A stretch of DNA of 64,000 bases from Streptomyces dioscori (GCF_003024195.1 NZ_KZ679038.1:930001-994000), one strand, 5' to 3'; numbered from the stretch's first letter, positions 16,223-24,310 are shown. Notes: a model not told the origin generated them from the letters alone. Numbers and translations: made by a program.

Positions 16223-16843
16223 GTGGCAAAGTACTTCGATGTTCATCCCGAGAATCCTCAGGCGCGCACCATCACCCAGGTCGCCGACTCCATTCGCGCG
16301 GGCGCGCTCGTCGTCTATCCCACGGACTCCTGCTTCGCGCTGGGGTGCCAGCTGGGCAGTCGTGACGGTATCGACCGGATCCGCTCCATCCGCCGGCTCG
16401 ACGACCGTCACCACTTCACGCTGGTGTGCCAGAACTTCGCGCAGCTCGGCCAGTTCGTGCAGGTCGACAACGACGTGTTCCGTGCCATCAAGGCCTCGAC
16501 GCCCGGCAGTTACACCTTCATCCTCCCCGCGACCAGGGAGGTTCCGCGCAAGCTGCTCCACCCGAAGAAGAAGACCGTCGGGGTCCGCATCCCCGACCAC
16601 GTGGTCGCCCAGGCGCTGCTCGCCGAACTCGGTGAGCCGCTGCTGTCCAGCACCCTCCTCCTGCCCGACGAGGAGGAGCCGATGACCCAGGGCTGGGAGA
16701 TCAAGGAGCGCCTCGACCACTCCGTCGACGCGGTGATCGACTCCGGCGACTGCGGCACCGAGCCGACCACGGTCATCGACTTCTCCAGCGGCGAGGCCGA
16801 GATCGTCCGCAAGGGAGCCGGCGACATCTCACGGTTCGAGTGA
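16223..16843 (+). CDS. YciO/Sua5/YrdC family protein (L-threonylcarbamoyladenylate synthase type)
   Basis: A 206-residue single YrdC-like domain. Characteristic segments are ADSIRAGALVVYPTDSCFALG, SIRRLDDRHHFTLVCQNF, TPGSYTFILPAT, KKKTVGVRIPDH and LLSSTLLL. This family binds ATP and, in YrdC/Sua5, makes threonylcarbamoyl-AMP for tRNA t6A. The length and details match the YciO branch better than full-length Sua5 (over 300 aa). YciO has weak or debated t6A activity, so the role is uncertain. GTG 16223 is the start; the hairpin of the preceding repeat lies just upstream. Confidence 0.85.
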   Translation: MAKYFDVHPENPQARTITQVADSIRAGALVVYPTDSCFALGCQLGSRDGIDRIRSIRRLDDRHHFTLVCQNFAQLGQFVQVDNDVFRAIKASTPGSYTFILPATREVPRKLLHPKKKTVGVRIPDHVVAQALLAELGEPLLSSTLLLPDEEEPMTQGWEIKERLDHSVDAVIDSGDCGTEPTTVIDFSSGEAEIVRKGAGDISRFE

Positions 16844-16877
16844 CCCGCGACCCGGCGGTGGTACGGCGGGGCCTCGC

Positions 16878-17699
16878 GTGACGCCGTGGGAGGCCGTCGC
16901 GGTGTTCGCGGCGGGCGTGGGCGCGGGCGGGGTCAACACCGTGGTCGGTTCCGGGACCCTGATCACCTTTCCCGTGCTGCTCGCCACCGGTCTGCCGCCT
17001 GTCACCGCGACCGTCTCGAACGCGCTCGGTCTGGTCCCCGGCGCGATCAGCGGAGCGTTCGGCTACCGCAAGGAGCTGCGCGGTCAGCGGCGGCGCATCC
17101 TGCGGCTGAGCGTCGGTGCGCTGCTGGGCGGCTTCACGGGGGCCGTGCTGCTGCTGGCGCTGCCCGCGACGGCGTTCGAGAGGATCGTGCCGGTCGTGGT
17201 GGGGCTGGCGCTCGTCCTGGTCGCGTTCCAGCCGCTGATCACGAAGCGTTTGCGCCGCCGCGCGGGGGATCGTTCGTCGGCCGCGGGTCCGCGGGGGCCG
17301 GTCGCGCAGTCCCCCGCGCCTCTCAAGGACGGGCCGCGCGACCGGGACGGCGGTCCGCTGCTGTTCGTCGGGCTGGCCCTCGCGAGCGTCTACGGCGGCT
17401 ACTTCGCGGCGGCTCAGGGGATCATCTACATGTCCCTGATGGGAGTGCTCCTGGACGAGACGATGCAACGCCTGACCGCCGTCAAGAACGTCCTCGTCGC
17501 CGTCGTCAACACCGTCGCCGCGACCTTCTTCCTCTTCGTTGCGGACTTCGACTGGACGGCCGTCGCGCTGATCGCCGTCGGCTCCGCGATCGGCGGCCAG
17601 CTGGGCGCCGCGGTCGGCCGCCGTTTCAGCCCGGTGGTCCTGCGCGTCCTCATCGTGACGATCGGCACGGTCGCCCTCGTCCAACTGCTGCTGCGCTGA
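16878..17699 (+). CDS. TSUP family (TauE/SafE) sulfite/anion exporter
   Basis: A 273-residue membrane protein with about seven to eight hydrophobic helices. It has the TSUP-type N-terminal repeat (GVGAGGVNTVVGSGTLITF, NALGLVPGAISGAFGY) and the matching second repeat (ASVYGGYFAAAQGIIYMSL, RLTAVKNVLVAVVNTVAA). Members move sulfite, sulfoacetate or related anions. The central cytoplasmic loop contains GPVAQSPAPLKDG, encoded at 17294-17332 by DNA nearly identical to the dispersed intergenic element, so the repeat seems to have been absorbed in frame. It starts 34 bp after the YciO-type gene and may share its transcript. Confidence 0.88.
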   Translation: MTPWEAVAVFAAGVGAGGVNTVVGSGTLITFPVLLATGLPPVTATVSNALGLVPGAISGAFGYRKELRGQRRRILRLSVGALLGGFTGAVLLLALPATAFERIVPVVVGLALVLVAFQPLITKRLRRRAGDRSSAAGPRGPVAQSPAPLKDGPRDRDGGPLLFVGLALASVYGGYFAAAQGIIYMSLMGVLLDETMQRLTAVKNVLVAVVNTVAATFFLFVADFDWTAVALIAVGSAIGGQLGAAVGRRFSPVVLRVLIVTIGTVALVQLLLR

Positions 17700-17726
17700 C
17701 CGCCGCGTGCGCCCACGGGGCGGCGG
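17700..17726. terminator. Bidirectional terminator between TSUP and Nudix genes
   Basis: CCGCCG-CGTG-cgcc-CACG-ggg-CGGCGG folds as a two-part stem in the 30-bp gap between two convergent stop codons. Confidence 0.6.
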
Positions 17727-17729
17727 GAC

Positions 17730-18392
17730 TCACTTGCTGAACGGTCCCTCCAGCGCCGCCCACTGCAACAGCATGATGGTCTTGGCGTCGGCGATCTCCC
17801 CCGTACGGATCATGCCCAGGGCCTGCCTGAAGGGCAGTTCGACGGTTTCGATGTCCTCGCCCTCCTCGTCCAGTCCGCCGCCCTCGTGGGTACGGGTGGA
17901 CGGTCCGTAGGAGGCGGCGTAGAAGGTGACGCGCTCGGTGACCGAGCCGGGGCTCATGTAGACGTCGAAGACCCGCTCGACCTCGCCGACCGTGTGCCCG
18001 GTCTCCTCGATGACCTCGCGCCGTACGGCGACCTCGGGGTGCTCGTCGTCATCGTCGAGCAGACCGCCCGGTGTCTCGACGAGCATGCCGTCGGGGTGTC
18101 CGTTGACGTACACGGGATAGCGGAACTGCCGGGTCAGCAGCACGGTCTCGCGTTCCGTGTCGTACAGCAGGATCGTGGCGCCGTTGCCGCGGTCGTGCGT
18201 CTCGCGTTCCTGGGTGGACCAGGTGCCGTCGGCGAGCTGGAGGTCGAACGTCGTAGTGCGCTCCACGTACCAGTGGCAGGACAGCAGGGTCACGTCCCGC
18301 ACCTTGACCCGGGGGTTCCCCGTCAGGTCGAGGCCGACCCGGTCGAGTCCGGTACGGCCCCTGCGGTCCGGGGTGTCGATGCCCGCGGTCAT
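17730..18392 (-). CDS. Nudix hydrolase (ADP-ribose/GDP-mannose pyrophosphatase type)
   Basis: A 220-residue protein from ATG 18392 (MTAGIDTPDR). The Nudix box runs from GGLLDDDDEHPEVAVRRE to VIEETG, with the metal-binding REVIEETG helix at about residues 130-150. The N-terminal strand-swap region and GNGATILLYDTERETVLLTR, QFRYPVYVNG and VYMSPGSVTERVTFY match the ADPRase/NudK subgroup, which hydrolyses nucleoside diphosphate sugars. A longer frame to 18482 exists but contains a 15-bp tandem repeat and lacks a convincing ribosome-binding site. Confidence 0.9.
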   Translation of the reverse strand: MTAGIDTPDRRGRTGLDRVGLDLTGNPRVKVRDVTLLSCHWYVERTTTFDLQLADGTWSTQERETHDRGNGATILLYDTERETVLLTRQFRYPVYVNGHPDGMLVETPGGLLDDDDEHPEVAVRREVIEETGHTVGEVERVFDVYMSPGSVTERVTFYAASYGPSTRTHEGGGLDEEGEDIETVELPFRQALGMIRTGEIADAKTIMLLQWAALEGPFSK

Positions 18393-18431
18393 CGTGCGCC
18401 GACCGGGGAGGTTGCGCGGGTGGGAGCAGTA

Positions 18432-18461
18432 CGGGTGGAAGAAGTTCGGGTGGAACAAGTG
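18432..18461. repeat. Tandem 15-bp repeat upstream of the Nudix gene
   Basis: CGGGTGGAAGAAGTT is followed directly by CGGGTGGAACAAGTG, two mismatches apart. It lies 40-69 bp upstream of the Nudix start, in its leader or promoter. Confidence 0.6.
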
Positions 18462-18507
18462 GTCATGTCCTGCTTCTACCATCCCGGTCCCGCCCCTGTC
18501 AGGCGTG

Positions 18508-19305
18508 TCATTGATCAGCGGAGGCGCCGGTGGTCAGCCGGACGACGTTCGACAGCGCGCCGCGTGTGAACGCCCTGACCCGGTAGGACCCCCGTTTCTC
18601 GGTGGGCAGGGTGATCAGCCCCGCGGAATTGATGTCTGGTTCGAAGACGGCGAGGGGCGCGTAGCCGGAGTCGCCACCGGAGTCCTCTCCGGAGCCCCTC
18701 CCTGGTTCCCCGGAGATACGGGACTCCAGCAGAAACCCATCCTCGTCCGACGCGTGGTCCGTCCATGTGAACAGAATGCCGTTCGCATGCTTGACCACCG
18801 CCTTGAACCCGGTGGGTGCCCCGGCGCCCGTGGACCGTAGTGGCCGGCCCGGGGCAGTGCGCTGCGGGTCCGTGCGGGCGGGCAGCCAGTCATGGCCGGC
18901 GTCCTCGTCGGCCGCCGTCAGCTCGCCCGGCGGCAGGACGACGTCCACCGGCTTCGACGCGGGGCCGGCGAAGGCCCGCAGCCGGTAGTGGAACGTGGTG
19001 TGGGGCATCAGGTCGGGGTGCCGGTAGCTCGTCACCCGGGGCGGCAGATACTGCAGCACGGTGTACGGGCCTGCCGCGTCCGTCGCGAATTCGAGGATGT
19101 GGCCCGACGTGCCCGGAGCGCCGCTCCGCCAGTGCAGGTCGATGTCCGTGGGCGAGACGCGCTCGGCGCGGAGGACGACGTCCGGGGCCGCGGTCGCCGT
19201 GCGGGGTGTGCGGGGCGTGTCGCAGGCCGACAGCGCCGGGCCGAGGACAAGGGCGAGGCCCAGGACCAGGACTGCCGGCGCCGCGCCGCGTACGGGAACT
19301 CTCAT
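18508..19305 (-). CDS. Secreted lipoprotein with fibronectin type III domain(s)
   Basis: A 265-residue protein from ATG 19305. The signal peptide ends in a lipobox (LGPALSAC), predicting lipid attachment at that cysteine near residue 28. The next 90 residues fit an FnIII beta-sandwich (DVVLRAERVSPTDIDLHWRS, YTVLQYLPPRVTSYRHPDL, TTFHYRLRAFAGP). A second FnIII-like segment is near the C-terminus (ILFTWTDHASDEDGFLLESR, GSYRVRAFTRGALSNVVRL). It starts 10 bp after the lyase-like gene on the same strand, so the two are probably co-transcribed. It may bind polysaccharide or scaffold surface proteins; no catalytic domain is visible. Confidence 0.85.
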   Translation of the reverse strand: MRVPVRGAAPAVLVLGLALVLGPALSACDTPRTPRTATAAPDVVLRAERVSPTDIDLHWRSGAPGTSGHILEFATDAAGPYTVLQYLPPRVTSYRHPDLMPHTTFHYRLRAFAGPASKPVDVVLPPGELTAADEDAGHDWLPARTDPQRTAPGRPLRSTGAGAPTGFKAVVKHANGILFTWTDHASDEDGFLLESRISGEPGRGSGEDSGGDSGYAPLAVFEPDINSAGLITLPTEKRGSYRVRAFTRGALSNVVRLTTGASADQ

Positions 19306-19315
19306 GTGCTCGCTG

Positions 19316-19918
19316 CTACTTGCGCCAGAACTTGACGTTGCTCCACACGACGGTGGCCGGGCCGTTGCCGCTGTTGGTGCGGTAGGCGCCGAACTTGTCG
19401 TAGAAGCTGCCGCCGGGGCTCGCGTAGGTGTGCTTGAGCGAGCCGTTGATGTAGGTGCGGTGCGAAGTGCCCACCTGGTGGACGGTGTTGACCCGGACGG
19501 TGGCACCGACCGTGCCGGCGTCGGAGAGGGTGTCGCCGCCGTGGACCGCGTAGAGGCGTCCGCCGCGTTCGGCGGCAAGCATGAAGTACGGGCCTGCCGC
19601 CGACTCGTTGAAGGTCTGTTTGAGGCTGATGCGGGTGCCGCTGAGGCTGCTGATCCGGAAGTAGCCCTCGAACTGGCGGGTGCCGCCGGTGTAGGTGGCG
19701 TACCGCCGCTCGGCCCGCTGGTCTCCGCTCGCCGTGGAGCAGGTGAGCTGGAAGGTCAGGCCGTCGACCTGTCCGCAGCCGCGTTCCTGCACGGTGTAGG
19801 TGGGTGAGACCGACGTCCAGCCGCCTGGCTCCACCTCGGCGAGGGCGTTCGGGGCGGCGGCCAGGAGGGAAGCGCATACCGCGCCTGTGACGGTGAGCGC
19901 TCTGGAACGCGTGAGCAT
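19316..19918 (-). CDS. Secreted beta-sandwich protein, polysaccharide-lyase-like
   Basis: A 200-residue protein with a Sec signal peptide (MLTRSRALTVTGAVCASLLA ending at ALAE). The mature part is strand-rich and ends with SFYDKFGAYRTNSGNGPATV and VWSNVKFWRK. The Y-x-K-F-G-x-Y core recalls the catalytic tyrosine strand of alginate- and glucuronan-lyase jelly rolls (PL7/PL20-like). LKQTFNESAAGPYFMLAAE would be the preceding strands. GAGGAG precedes the ATG. The substrate is unknown and the lyase assignment is by motif only; a non-catalytic lectin is possible. It heads the operon with the FnIII lipoprotein. Confidence 0.75.
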   Translation of the reverse strand: MLTRSRALTVTGAVCASLLAAAPNALAEVEPGGWTSVSPTYTVQERGCGQVDGLTFQLTCSTASGDQRAERRYATYTGGTRQFEGYFRISSLSGTRISLKQTFNESAAGPYFMLAAERGGRLYAVHGGDTLSDAGTVGATVRVNTVHQVGTSHRTYINGSLKHTYASPGGSFYDKFGAYRTNSGNGPATVVWSNVKFWRK

Positions 19919-19949
19919 GTCGACTCCTCAGATGTGGGGGTTCGCCAGC

Positions 19950-19973
19950 CGTTCAAATACACATACATGAACG
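19950..19973. promoter_or_regulatory. A+T-rich inverted repeat upstream of the lyase-like gene
   Basis: CGTTCA (19950-19955) and TGAACG (19968-19973) flank a 12-bp A+T-rich spacer, 32 bp before the ATG of the minus-strand gene. In a 70% G+C genome this is likely promoter plus operator. The rest of the 355-bp gap to 20273 holds a copy of the dispersed repeat and a rightward promoter candidate. Confidence 0.5.
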
Positions 19974-20049
19974 ATGGGCGTGTCACTGAACAGCTGACTG
20001 GGAAGGTAGGACTGGACCAACGAGCCGTCAAGAGGTCTGTACGTGCGGG

Positions 20050-20110
20050 CCGGTGGGGGTTGCTCGCGCAGTTCCCCGCGCCCCTCCGGTGCGCGGCCCA
20101 CCCCCACCGG
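20050..20110. repeat. Copy of the dispersed palindromic element
   Basis: CCGGTGGGGG (20050-20059) pairs perfectly with CCCCCACCGG (20101-20110) around GCGCAGTTCCCCGCGCCCCT. It lies between two divergent secreted-protein genes. Confidence 0.75.
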
Positions 20111-20171
20111 ACCGCAGCCGGACCGACCTCCCGCCGACCCGACGCCCCATCAGGTCAAGCGTCCCGGACTC

Positions 20172-20200
20172 TTGACTCTCCCCTCCGCAGTCGGGATTCT
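20172..20200 (+). promoter_or_regulatory. Candidate promoter for the discoidin-domain hydrolase gene
   Basis: TTGACT (20172-20177) and GATTCT (20195-20200) are separated by 17 bp, a fair match to a vegetative (HrdB-type) promoter, about 74 bp upstream of the start codon. Confidence 0.4.
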
Positions 20201-20273
20201 CGTCCCCACGCGTTTGCAGGAGCCATGACAAGCCGTCACAAGACATTCAGCGTGCCGTCGACCGAAGACGTGG

Positions 20274-22340
20274 GTGATGTTCATGACCCGACAACCTCTC
20301 CACCGGCGCCGGCCGCTCACGGTCCTGTCGCTGCTGTTCGTCGTGATGGCCATGGCGCTCGGGCCCACGCCGAGTTCCGCCGCCGGGACGGACTGGTGGG
20401 ACCCGACCGCGCGGCCCGCGCCCGACTCGCAGATCAACGTCACCGGGGAACCCTTCAAGGGCACGGACTCCCAGGGCGAGGTACGCGGATTCGTCGACGC
20501 GCACAACCACATCATGGCCAACGAGGCGTTCGGCGGCCGGCTCATCTGCGGCAAACCGTTCTCGAAGGCGGGGGTCGCCGACGCCCTCAAGGACTGTCCC
20601 GAGCACTACCCCGACGGCTCGCTGGCCCTCTTCGACTTCATCACCAACGGCGGTGACGGCAAGCACGACCCGGACGGCTGGCCCACGTTCAAGGACTGGC
20701 CCGCCCATGACTCGCTGACCCACCAGCAGAACTACTACGCCTGGGTCGAGCGGGCCTGGCGCGGCGGCCAGCGCGTACTCGTCAACGACCTCGTCACCAA
20801 CGGCGTGATCTGCTCGGTCTACCCCTTCAAGGACCGCGGCTGCGACGAGATGACGTCCATCCGGCTGCAGGCGAAGCTGACCTACGACATGCAGGACCAC
20901 ATCGACGCCATGTACGGCGGGCCGGGCAAGGGCTGGTTCAGGATCGTCACCGACAGCGCGCAGGCCCGTGAGGTCGCCCAGCAGGGCAAACTCGCCGTCG
21001 TCCTGGGCGTGGAGACGTCCGAGCCGTTCGGCTGCAAGCAGATCCTGGACATCGCGCAGTGCGACAGGGCCGACATCGACGCCGGCCTGGACGAGCTGTA
21101 CGACCTCGGTGTGCGCAGCATGTTCCTGTGCCACAAGTTCGACAACGCCCTGTGCGGAGTCAGGTTCGACGAGGGCGGCCTCGGCACGGCGATCAACGTC
21201 GGCCAGTTCCTGTCGACTGGCACCTTCTGGCAGACGGAGAAGTGCACGGGCCCGCAGCACGACAACCCCATCGGGGGCGCGGCGGCGCCGGGCGCCGAGA
21301 AGGAACTGCCCGCGGGCGTCGACGTACCGTCGTACGACGAGGACGCGCAGTGCAACAAGCGCGGGCTCACCGATCTCGGTGAGTACGCGGTGCGCGGGCT
21401 GATGAAGCGCAAGATGATGCTGGAGATCGACCACATGGGCGTGCAGGCCACCGGTCGGGCGCTCGACATCTTCGAGGCCGAGTCCTACCCCGGTGTGATC
21501 TCCTCGCACAGCTGGATGGACCTGAACTGGACCGAGCGGGTCTACCGGCTCGGCGGGTTCATCGCCCAGTACATGCACGGCTCCGAGCAGTTCGGCGCGG
21601 AGGCCGCGCGGACGAAGGCCCTGCGTGACAAGTACGACGTGGGCTACGGCTACGGCACCGACATGAACGGCGTCGGCGGCTGGCCCGCCCCGCGCGGCGC
21701 GGACGCCCCGAACCCGGTCACGTACCCGTTCCGCAGCACCGACGGCACCGCCGTGCTCGACCGGCAGACCACCGGGCAGCGCACCTGGGACATCAACACC
21801 GACGGCGCCGCCCACTACGGGCTCGTCCCGGACTGGATCGAGGACATCAGGCTGGTCGCGGGGCAGGGCGTCGTGGACGACCTGTTCCGGGGCGCCGAGT
21901 CCTACCTCGACACCTGGGGCGCGTCGGAGCAGCACAAGGCGGGAGTGAACCTCGCCAAGGGCGCGCCCGCGTCGGCCAGTTCGTCGGAGTCGAGCATCTT
22001 CACCAGTTACGGGCCCGGCCGGGCCGTGGACGGTGACACGGGCACCCGCTGGGCCAGCGACTGGAGCGACGACCAGTGGCTGCGGATCGACCTCGGCTCC
22101 ACCAGCACGGTCAGGCGGGTCACCCTCGACTGGGAGCGCGCCTACGCGAAGTCGTACCGCGTGGAGGTCTCCACCAACGGCACGGACTGGCAGTCCGTGT
22201 GGTCCACCACCGCCGGGGACGGCGGCCTGGACACGGCCGGGTTCGCCGGCGTACCCGCCCGGTATGTGCGGATCCACGGGCTGGACCGCGGTACGGACTG
22301 GGGTTACTCCCTGTACGAGGTGGGCGTCCACAGCAGCTGA
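20274..22340 (+). CDS. Secreted metal-dependent-hydrolase-like protein with C-terminal discoidin (F5/8 C) domain
   Basis: A 688-residue protein with a Sec signal peptide (hydrophobic VLSLLFVVMAMALG, then TPSSAAG). The catalytic region has the amidohydrolase-style GFVDAHNHIMANEAFGG and later LEIDHMGVQATGRALDIFE and VISSHSWMD, whose His and Asp residues resemble metal ligands of TIM-barrel (renal-dipeptidase-like) hydrolases. The last 130 residues are a discoidin/CBM32 domain (VDGDTGTRWASDWSDDQWLR, ARYVRIHGLDRGTDWGYSLY) that usually binds glycans. Starts at 20274, 20277 and 20283 are all in frame. The substrate is unknown; a surface glycan or peptide is likely. A TetR gene follows after 47 bp. 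Confidence 0.82.
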   Translation: MMFMTRQPLHRRRPLTVLSLLFVVMAMALGPTPSSAAGTDWWDPTARPAPDSQINVTGEPFKGTDSQGEVRGFVDAHNHIMANEAFGGRLICGKPFSKAGVADALKDCPEHYPDGSLALFDFITNGGDGKHDPDGWPTFKDWPAHDSLTHQQNYYAWVERAWRGGQRVLVNDLVTNGVICSVYPFKDRGCDEMTSIRLQAKLTYDMQDHIDAMYGGPGKGWFRIVTDSAQAREVAQQGKLAVVLGVETSEPFGCKQILDIAQCDRADIDAGLDELYDLGVRSMFLCHKFDNALCGVRFDEGGLGTAINVGQFLSTGTFWQTEKCTGPQHDNPIGGAAAPGAEKELPAGVDVPSYDEDAQCNKRGLTDLGEYAVRGLMKRKMMLEIDHMGVQATGRALDIFEAESYPGVISSHSWMDLNWTERVYRLGGFIAQYMHGSEQFGAEAARTKALRDKYDVGYGYGTDMNGVGGWPAPRGADAPNPVTYPFRSTDGTAVLDRQTTGQRTWDINTDGAAHYGLVPDWIEDIRLVAGQGVVDDLFRGAESYLDTWGASEQHKAGVNLAKGAPASASSSESSIFTSYGPGRAVDGDTGTRWASDWSDDQWLRIDLGSTSTVRRVTLDWERAYAKSYRVEVSTNGTDWQSVWSTTAGDGGLDTAGFAGVPARYVRIHGLDRGTDWGYSLYEVGVHSS

Positions 22341-22387
22341 CGCCCACCGGTGACCCACCTGGAACGAGCAGGCGTGGAAGGAACCAC

Positions 22388-23011
22388 ATGGCACGGATGC
22401 CGTCGGCCGAGCGGCGCCGGCAGCTCACCGAGGCGGCCATCCGCGCGATGACGCGGGACGGCGTCCCCAGGACGACGACCCGGTCCATCGCGGCCGAGGC
22501 GGGCGTGTCACTGAGCGTCTTCCACTACTGCTTCGACTCCAAGCAGGCGCTGATCGAGTCCGTCATCGAGACGATCACCGGTCACTCGGTCACGGTGGTG
22601 CGCGAGGCGATCCGGCCGCGGGCGACCCTGCGGGAGACGGTCGCGGCCGGCTTCCGGGCGTACTGGGATCACGTGTCCGCGCATCCGGGCGAGCACATGC
22701 TCACGTACGAGCTGACGCAGTACGCCCTGCGGCAGCCGGGGTTCGAGCATCTGGCGCGGCGGCAGTACGAGCTGTACTCCGACACCTATGCGGAGCTGGT
22801 CGAGCAGCTCAGCCGTGACATGGACTTCGTGCTGCGGGTGCCCGTGCCGGTGCTGGCCCGCTATCTGGCGGCCATGACGGACGGGTTGACGCTCAACTTC
22901 CTGGTGCTCGGGGACGATTCGGCGTGGGCGGACATCCTCGACACGATCACGGACCACGTGGCGGGGCTTGTCCGCGACACGGACGAGGTCTGGACCTCGG
23001 ACGGTCCGTAG
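22388..23011 (+). CDS. TetR family transcriptional regulator
   Basis: A 207-residue protein. The TetR DNA-binding domain spans residues about 5-55: RRQLTEAAIRAMTRDGVPRT, TRSIAAEAGVSLSVFHYCF and DSKQALIESVIE. The C-terminal ligand domain (VAAGFRAYWDHVSAHPGEHM, FEHLARRQYELYSDTYAEL) is of the TetR_C group seen in BetI-like proteins. GGAAGGAACC precedes the ATG. It lies 47 bp after the secreted hydrolase gene on the same strand and may be co-transcribed or regulate it. The ligand is unknown. Confidence 0.92.
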   Translation: MARMPSAERRRQLTEAAIRAMTRDGVPRTTTRSIAAEAGVSLSVFHYCFDSKQALIESVIETITGHSVTVVREAIRPRATLRETVAAGFRAYWDHVSAHPGEHMLTYELTQYALRQPGFEHLARRQYELYSDTYAELVEQLSRDMDFVLRVPVPVLARYLAAMTDGLTLNFLVLGDDSAWADILDTITDHVAGLVRDTDEVWTSDGP

Positions 23012-23034
23012 CGGGTGGTGATGAGCCTGCGGGC

Positions 23035-23102
23035 CCGGTGGGGGCTGGGCGCGCCCCGCGGCGGAGCCGCAAAGTGTCACCGCCCCGCGCCCCTTACGGG
23101 GC
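23035..23102. repeat. Second-subfamily copy of the dispersed element abutting a stop codon
   Basis: The copy starts CCGGTGGGGG, includes CGCGCCCCGCGGCG and CCGCCCCGCGCCCC, and ends in a GCCCC-ttac-GGGGC hairpin (23089-23102) that touches the stop codon of the minus-strand gene. It closely matches the copy at 16128-16209 and probably serves as terminator. Confidence 0.7.
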
Positions 23103-23855
23103 TCAGCGGCCCCGGGGTTTGCCTCGCTTGGCGCTCTTCGTGTTCTTCGTGGTCTTGGCACCCTTGGTTTTGCCTGTGGCCGGCTTGCGTCGGGGGGTGG
23201 CCTTGGCCGGGGGGCGAGCTGCCTTCGGCTCGGCTACGGGCTGTGTGCGGCCTCGGGAGCTGTTGACCGTGCGGCCGCGGACGATGCCGATGAAGTCCTC
23301 CACCAGGTCGGTCGTCCGGTCCTCGGGCCACGACAGGGCCACCCGTGACTCCGGGGCGTCCGTCACCGGCCGGTATGTGAGGTCCTTGCGGTGGTGGAGG
23401 CGGGCGATCGACTGCGGCACGACGAGGAGCCCCACTCCCGCCGCCACCAGGTCGACCGCGTCGGCCGTCGTGGCGGGGCGCTCGATCGCGGGGCGGCCCG
23501 GCAGGCGCTCCCAGTCGAGGGGGTCGTCGAGGGGGTGCAGCACGATGTCGTCCGCCAGGTCCTCGGCGCTCACCTCGTCCACCGCGGCCACGACGTGGTC
23601 CTTGGGGACGACGACCACGGTCGTCTCGGCGTAGAGGGGGATCGCGCTGAGGTCCGTACCGTCGACCGGCAGCCGGACCAGGCCCGCGTCGGCGGCGCCG
23701 CCCCGCAGCGCGTCGAAGGCCTCGCCGACGGACATCGCGTGGAGGGTCAGGGGGACGTCGGGCAGCCGCTCGTTCCAGATCCGCACCCACTTGCTGGGTG
23801 TCACTCCCGGGACATACGCGAGCCGGAACGAAGGGGAATCTTCCGAGCCTGTCAC
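23103..23855 (-). CDS. LysR-type effector domain protein lacking a helix-turn-helix, with basic tail
   Basis: A 250-residue protein that begins directly with the substrate-binding fold of LysR regulators: FRLAYVPGVTPSKWVRIWNE, DALRGGAADAGLVRLPVD, IPLYAETTVVVVPKDHVVAA and VAAGVGLLVVPQSIARLHH. No DNA-binding helix-turn-helix precedes it. The last 50 residues are rich in Lys, Arg, Ala and Pro, like a histone H1 or AlgP tail, and might give sequence-independent nucleic-acid binding. It is divergent (58 bp) from a DUF5997-like gene. The two are probably functional partners. Confidence 0.85.
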   Translation of the reverse strand: MTGSEDSPSFRLAYVPGVTPSKWVRIWNERLPDVPLTLHAMSVGEAFDALRGGAADAGLVRLPVDGTDLSAIPLYAETTVVVVPKDHVVAAVDEVSAEDLADDIVLHPLDDPLDWERLPGRPAIERPATTADAVDLVAAGVGLLVVPQSIARLHHRKDLTYRPVTDAPESRVALSWPEDRTTDLVEDFIGIVRGRTVNSSRGRTQPVAEPKAARPPAKATPRRKPATGKTKGAKTTKNTKSAKRGKPRGR

Positions 23856-23913
23856 CTGGCCAGGTTACCCGGCGTGGTCGGCGCTGGTTCACATGCTCGA
23901 TACCCTTGGGGTT

Positions 23914-24300
23914 ATGACGTCGCACGAGAACACCCAGACGATGAAGCCCGCGACCGCGGCGAAGAAGCTGGGTGTGTACCTAGAGGCCACACCCGCCGAG
24001 TTCCAGGAAGGTGTCGTCTCGCGCTCCGAGCTCACCGCGCTCCAGGCCGATCCGCCCGAGTGGCTGCAGGAGCTGCGCCGCACCGGGCCGCACCCCCGGC
24101 CGGTGGTCGCCGCCAAGCTCGGCGTCTCCATCTCGGGGCTCGCCCGCGGCGGCGTGACGGACGCCCTCACCACGGACGAGATCGAGGCCTTGAAGGCGGA
24201 CTCCCCGGAGTGGCTCCAGAAGGAGCGCGCCACGCAGGCCGAGGTCCGCAAGGAGACGGCACGTATCAAGGACCTCAAGGACAAGAAGGCCGAGCGGTAG
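23914..24300 (+). CDS. DUF5997-like small helical protein
   Basis: A 128-residue protein from ATG 23914. It contains two similar blocks: AAKKLGVYLEATPAEFQEG with SELTALQADPPEWLQELRR, and AAKLGVSISGLARGGVTDAL with EIEALKADSPEWLQKERA. This suggests an internal duplication of a roughly 50-residue unit. The C-terminus is a charged helix (RKETARIKDLKDKKAER). From memory this matches DUF5997, common in Streptomyces. The repeated xLGVxxxA start resembles a small DNA-binding helix pair, but function is unknown. It shares a short divergent promoter with the LysR-effector-domain gene. Confidence 0.82.
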   Translation: MTSHENTQTMKPATAAKKLGVYLEATPAEFQEGVVSRSELTALQADPPEWLQELRRTGPHPRPVVAAKLGVSISGLARGGVTDALTTDEIEALKADSPEWLQKERATQAEVRKETARIKDLKDKKAER

Positions 24301-24310
24301 CAGCCGGGCC

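Noticed and set aside
13488..16229. A 913-codon minus-strand frame
   Set aside because: It is antisense to the oxidoreductase end, FGE-fold gene and sthA, whose motifs are unmistakable on the plus strand.
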